NCBI RefSeq assembly: GCF_010820665.1
Contig: NZ_JAAIKC010000004.1
Span: 1 to 64,000, forward strand
DNA length: 64,000 nt
Reading direction: 5' to 3'
Source: Paenibacillus sp. SYP-B3998
Lineage (GTDB): Bacteria; Bacillota; Bacilli; Paenibacillales; NBRC-103111
The notes under the pieces were generated by a model. That model was not told where the DNA came from. It searched no databases and saw only the letters and a list, made by a program, of their open reading frames with translations. Numbering within the stretch: position 1 is the first letter of the stretch; each line of letters opens with the position of its first letter. The translations under genes and the position numbers were made by a program. This document shows, one piece after another, positions 61,027 through 64,000 of the stretch.

Positions 61027-63138
61027 TTAGCGTTTCCCTCCGCGACCGCGCTGTGGGGCTCCACCTTTGGAACCGCGAGGTGAACCAGACTGTCCGCCAC
61101 GCGATGTGCTGCTTCTGTCGCCGCCGCGAGGCGCACCGCCTTGTGCACCGCGAGGTGCATTCGTTCTGTCGCCGCGAGGCGCACCGCCTTGTGCACCGTG
61201 AGGTGCATTCGTTCTGTCGCCGCGAGGCGCACCGCCTTGTGCACCGCGAGGTGCATTCGTTCTGTCGCCGCGAGGCGTACCGCCTCTAGCTCCACGCTCG
61301 GAGCTTGCCGCATCGCCGCGTCCCCAAGCCTGACCGCCGCGCTCACCGCCGCCTTGCGAACCGCGAGGTGCGCTCGTTCTGTCGCCGCGAGGCGCACCGC
61401 CTCTAGCGCCTCGCTCAGAGCTTGCCGCGTCGCCGCGTCCCCAAGCCTGACCACTGCGCTCGCCGCCGCCTTGCGAACCGCGAGGTGCGCTCGTTCTATT
61501 ACCGCGAGACGCTCCGCCTCTGGCACCGCGTTCCGAGCTAGCTGCGTCGCTGCGTTCAACGCCAGCATATTTATTGTAAGGTGAGTATTTATTTTCGCCG
61601 CGAGGGGTATTACCTCTAGCGCCACGTTCGGAATCGCCGCCGTTCCTACCTGCGTTTTCGCTTCTCGATCCACGCTCAGACCCGGTATCGCGTCCATATG
61701 AGTTGGTCACACGTGCTTTAGCAGCGCTCATGTTATCACCGCGAGGTGCAGAGCTTCTTGCTTCGTCGCCGCGCCCCCAAGTTTGTGGGCTGCGTTCAGA
61801 GTTAACTTTCGCTGCACGAGGTCCAGCATTGCGGGAGCCAAATTGCATGTTTGCGCGATCGCCACGTTTAGCACCGCCCCGTGCGCCTGGTCTATCATTG
61901 CGGCCGCGTTGTTCCGATGCGCCATTTCTGCCACCGCGTCCACCGCTTGATGGCTGGCCGCCGCCTTTACGTGCAGACCCTCTTCCATCGTTGTCGTAAT
62001 TTTCATCGGAAACTGCACGTACGCGTCTTGGTTGGTCAGGCCTTCCCAAAGACATACGAATGCCTTTTTCGATAAGCTCGATAGTTGGAATATCCCTCTG
62101 TGTTGCGAAAGTAACGGCAACACCCTTTTGTCCAGCGCGACCCGTTCTTCCAATACGATGTATATAGCTTTCCGCATCTTGAGGCACATCATAATTAAAG
62201 ATGTGTGTAACCCCTTCAACGTCCAAGCCGCGTGCCGCGATGTCGGTTGCGACCAAAAGCTCAATGCGACCGTCTCTGAATCGTTTCATGACTTGTTCCC
62301 GTTTGGCCTGGGATAAATCGCCATGCAGCTCATCAGACATCAAACCAATCTCTTGCAGGGCTTCATTAAGCGCAATTGCTCTGGCTTTGGTGCGGCAAAA
62401 AATCATCGCTAAGTAAGGTCTGTATTGTTTAATCGCTTCGATCAGTTGATCTTGCTTGGTACGATCCGTTGTTTGCACAAGGACTTGTTCAATTTCTGTT
62501 AAGGTGACCTGTTTACTCTTGATTTGAATTTCTTTGGCTTCCTTCATATAAGCTTTGGATAAGCTGCGCACCTGCTCAGGCATGGTGGCTGAGAAGAGAA
62601 GCGTTTGACGATATGGAGAGGTCTGGGCAATAATATCTTTCACTTCGTGCAAGAAACCCATGTGCAGCATTTGATCTGCTTCATCTAATACAAGTATCTT
62701 CAACTTATAGAAGTTAATCGAGCCACGACGGAGATGATCAAGCAATCTCCCTGGTGTTCCTACTACTATATGTATGTTTCCTTGTAGCTTTCTAAGCTGT
62801 CTCTCTACATCCTGGCCCCCATAGGCGGCCAAAACTTTTGCACCCGTTACAGGAGCAAGCTTTTGTAGTTCGCTGCTAATCTGTATAGCTAACTCTCGAG
62901 TAGGTGTTAAAATCAATGCTTGCACATCAGAGCTCTCTACATCTATCGTTTCCAGCATTGGAAGTACGAAGGCAAGTGTTTTGCCGGTTCCTGTCTGCGC
63001 TTGTGCGATGACATCAGTGCCGGTTAATAGTACGGGGATTGCTTCCTTTTGAATCGGGGTCGGTTCAACGACTCCGTCAGCTTGTAATACTTGAACAAGA
63101 CGTTCTCTAATTCCTAATGAGGCAAATCCATTTGACAT
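61027..63138 (-). CDS. DEAD-box RNA helicase with a long RGG-like tail
   Basis: A 703-residue helicase of the CshA/DeaD type. Core motifs: PTPIQKEAIPV (Q motif), AQTGTGKT, PTRELA, VGTPGRLLD, VLDEADQML, FSATM, IFCRTKARA, ATDIAARGLDVEGV and HRIGRTGRAGQ. The C-terminal half (about 375-703) is low complexity, rich in Arg, Gly, Ser and Ala, with RGG-like units in tandem repeats of 16 and 39 residues. The core of about 370 residues is normal; the tail is much longer than in CshA. The tail may bind RNA and drive condensation, as RGG tails do. It helps unwind RNA in the cold and in mRNA decay. AGGGAG precedes the ATG at 63138. Confidence 0.95.
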   Translation of the reverse strand: MSNGFASLGIRERLVQVLQADGVVEPTPIQKEAIPVLLTGTDVIAQAQTGTGKTLAFVLPMLETIDVESSDVQALILTPTRELAIQISSELQKLAPVTGAKVLAAYGGQDVERQLRKLQGNIHIVVGTPGRLLDHLRRGSINFYKLKILVLDEADQMLHMGFLHEVKDIIAQTSPYRQTLLFSATMPEQVRSLSKAYMKEAKEIQIKSKQVTLTEIEQVLVQTTDRTKQDQLIEAIKQYRPYLAMIFCRTKARAIALNEALQEIGLMSDELHGDLSQAKREQVMKRFRDGRIELLVATDIAARGLDVEGVTHIFNYDVPQDAESYIHRIGRTGRAGQKGVAVTFATQRDIPTIELIEKGIRMSLGRPDQPRRVRAVSDENYDNDGRGSARKGGGQPSSGGRGGRNGASEQRGRNDRPGARGGAKRGDRANMQFGSRNAGPRAAKVNSERSPQTWGRGDEARSSAPRGDNMSAAKARVTNSYGRDTGSERGSRSENAGRNGGDSERGARGNTPRGENKYSPYNKYAGVERSDAASSERGARGGASRGNRTSAPRGSQGGGERSGQAWGRGDAASSERGARGGAPRGDRTSAPRGSQGGGERGGQAWGRGDAASSERGARGGTPRGDRTNAPRGAQGGAPRGDRTNAPHGAQGGAPRGDRTNAPRGAQGGAPRGGDRSSTSRGGQSGSPRGSKGGAPQRGRGGKR
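61128..61275 (-). repeat. 48-bp tandem repeats in the helicase tail
   Basis: Units begin at 61128, 61176, 61224 and (changing) 61272. They encode 16-residue units GGAPRGDRTNAPRGAQ. Near-identity between units suggests recent expansion. Confidence 0.9.
61304..61655 (-). repeat. 117-bp tandem repeats in the helicase tail
   Basis: The GAGCTTGCCGC-type landmark recurs at 61304, 61421 and about 61538, a period of 117 bp (39 residues). The unit contains SSERGARGGAPRGDRTSAPR then GSQGGGERGGQAWGRGDAA. The copy number may vary between strains. Confidence 0.85.
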
Positions 63139-63303
63139 GGTAATTGGCCAGCTCCCTTTTTCCTACATATTAAAGACGATCCCCTCATTCTAACAGGAAT
63201 GTTCGCCAATTGAAAACAGGAGCTGACCGCAACCTGTACAATGATGTCCATTTATATAGAAGAAAGTCCATCACGAGAGAAGACAAAAGCTCTAGTTTTA
63301 ATG

Positions 63304-63984
63304 TTATGGCAGCACCTGTGCCGTGCCAAATACTCGTTCTACCGTCTGGTTAAAGTCGGTTAACAGCGGCATCAACGAATTACCTTTCCAACTTTGTTGG
63401 GCATAGCTATTCATTTTATTTAGAAAATCCCGGTTCGCCGAAATATAAACATCTAGAAGATTCGGCTGGAGGCTGCGAATTTTCTCTGCAATGGTCTGTT
63501 TGAATCGATGAGTCAACAAATCATGATGGACGGCTGTCTCATAATTGTTGTAACCTGTGTTCAAATCTTGTGAAGACATGGAATCGTTGGATGGGGCATG
63601 ATCATTGTAAAAGCCTTTGCTCGTTCCTTGATTATTCGTTTCCCTGGTCGTATTTTTGGTTCCTATTGCTGTGCTATCCATCATGAGAGCAACATAGGCG
63701 TATTGATCTGTGGTCATGACGATAGCGGTATTAACCCCATTTAGAGCGTTTAGTTGGTTAGAGAGGAACTGACTGTATGCAAGCTGCTTGTTGTTGTGAG
63801 AGACAGGGCCGGAGAATTGCTGTGTTTGGTAAGCTCTTTCTGAATCTGTCGAATTTTCTGATGGAGATCCAAAGTTGGTGTGATCGGGGCTTTTGCCATA
63901 TTGCCTTCCTTGCTCTGAGCAACCTATTAAGAGCAGCATGAGGAATATCAATCCATAAATCGGAAAACCTAACTTCCTGAGCAT
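63304..63984 (-). CDS. YhcN/YlaJ-type sporulation lipoprotein
   Basis: A 226-residue lipoprotein with lipobox LMLLLIGCSEQ (Cys near 22). The C-terminal domain (about 60-226) matches the YhcN/YlaJ family of spore-associated lipoproteins: LNALNGVNTAIVMTTDQYAY VALMMDS in two blocks, then VHHDLLTHRFKQTIAEKIRS LQPNLLDVYISANRDFLNKM. A low-complexity Asn/Ser/Thr-rich insertion (about 110-140) splits the domain. ATG 63984 has GGAGG 10 bases upstream; ATG 63993 abuts the site. It precedes the helicase gene on the same strand. It supports the view that the organism sporulates. Confidence 0.88.
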   Translation of the reverse strand: MLRKLGFPIYGLIFLMLLLIGCSEQGRQYGKSPDHTNFGSPSENSTDSERAYQTQQFSGPVSHNNKQLAYSQFLSNQLNALNGVNTAIVMTTDQYAYVALMMDSTAIGTKNTTRETNNQGTSKGFYNDHAPSNDSMSSQDLNTGYNNYETAVHHDLLTHRFKQTIAEKIRSLQPNLLDVYISANRDFLNKMNSYAQQSWKGNSLMPLLTDFNQTVERVFGTAQVLP

Positions 63985-64000
63985 GTCGAACATACCTCCC

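Noticed and set aside
61128-61655. CRISPR array
   Set aside because: The repeats are directly tandem, in frame and without unique spacers, so they are coding repeats.
60972-61697. A 241-residue open frame overlapping the helicase end
   Set aside because: It reads the same repeats in another frame (Ala/Val/Arg-rich) and is explained by the GC-rich tandem repeats of the helicase.

Overview
The window looks like chromosome of a Paenibacillus or close relative (Bacillota, spore-forming). The base composition is moderate, ribosome binding sites are strong (GGAGG types), and rho-independent terminators are frequent. The genes include a Spo0E-like phosphatase, a YhcN/YlaJ-type lipoprotein, CvfC (YpgR), and a thrS controlled by a T-box. 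The species is an inference. No rRNA, tRNA, CRISPR array or intact transposase was seen.

Positions 1-1,600 hold decayed or truncated genes. From 1,600 to 10,320 lies an accessory region. A GH25 lysozyme diverges from a seven-gene unit (2,499-9,078, closed by a terminator) made of three paralogous proteins of unknown function, an AvrRpt2/C39-like cysteine protease, a patatin phospholipase, a secreted protein and a lysozyme-like exported protein. An LGFP-repeat gene with a frameshift follows. I read the unit as a secreted effector or cell-envelope-attack cluster; it is the best candidate here for an undescribed protein system.

From 10,320 to 21,000 there are replication-type HTH debris, an HxlR regulator facing an NAD(P)H oxidoreductase, an SDR gene beside a truncated MmyB-type regulator, a GH85 endoglycosidase with a cre-like site, a Zn/Cd/Pb P-type ATPase with a Ser-His microsatellite, a MerR gene broken in a G7 run next to a carboxymuconolactone decarboxylase-like gene, and a YbjN-like gene. 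From 21,140 to 30,800 come a BASS transporter, then a TPP-riboswitch thiamin operon (tenI-thiO-thiS-thiG-thiD-thiE-thiC), then an ArsR-like regulator coupled to an M29 aminopeptidase.

From 31,250 to 33,830 lies a probable quorum-sensing (RRNPP-like) module: a perfect 11+11 bp operator, a promoter, short leader ORFs, a methyltransferase, an HTH-TPR regulator and a Spo0E-like gene. Then come T-box/thrS, an AraC/sugar-isomerase pair, and TVP38 and PAP2 membrane proteins. They are followed by a MarR-controlled efflux operon with two adaptors and an MFS pump, a luciferase-like oxidoreductase, a divergent IF3 paralog, a PadR/MFS pair, a C39-like protease, a polysaccharide deacetylase and a c-di-GMP-I riboswitch in front of a GGDEF/EAL protein. 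The end holds an M48 protease, another MFS pump, cvfC, a guanylate-kinase-like gene, a DEAD-box helicase with a long RGG-like repeat tail, and the sporulation lipoprotein.

A separate signal is a repeated, highly structured intergenic element (about 245-340 bp) on the + strand. Three copies are near-complete (30,901; 39,835; 58,607) and one is partial and diverged (33,858). Stems are preserved by compensatory changes, one copy has lost a whole distal arm cleanly, and each full copy ends in a terminator-like hairpin. I do not recognise the family. It is the best candidate here for an undescribed non-coding RNA or mobile RNA-bearing element.
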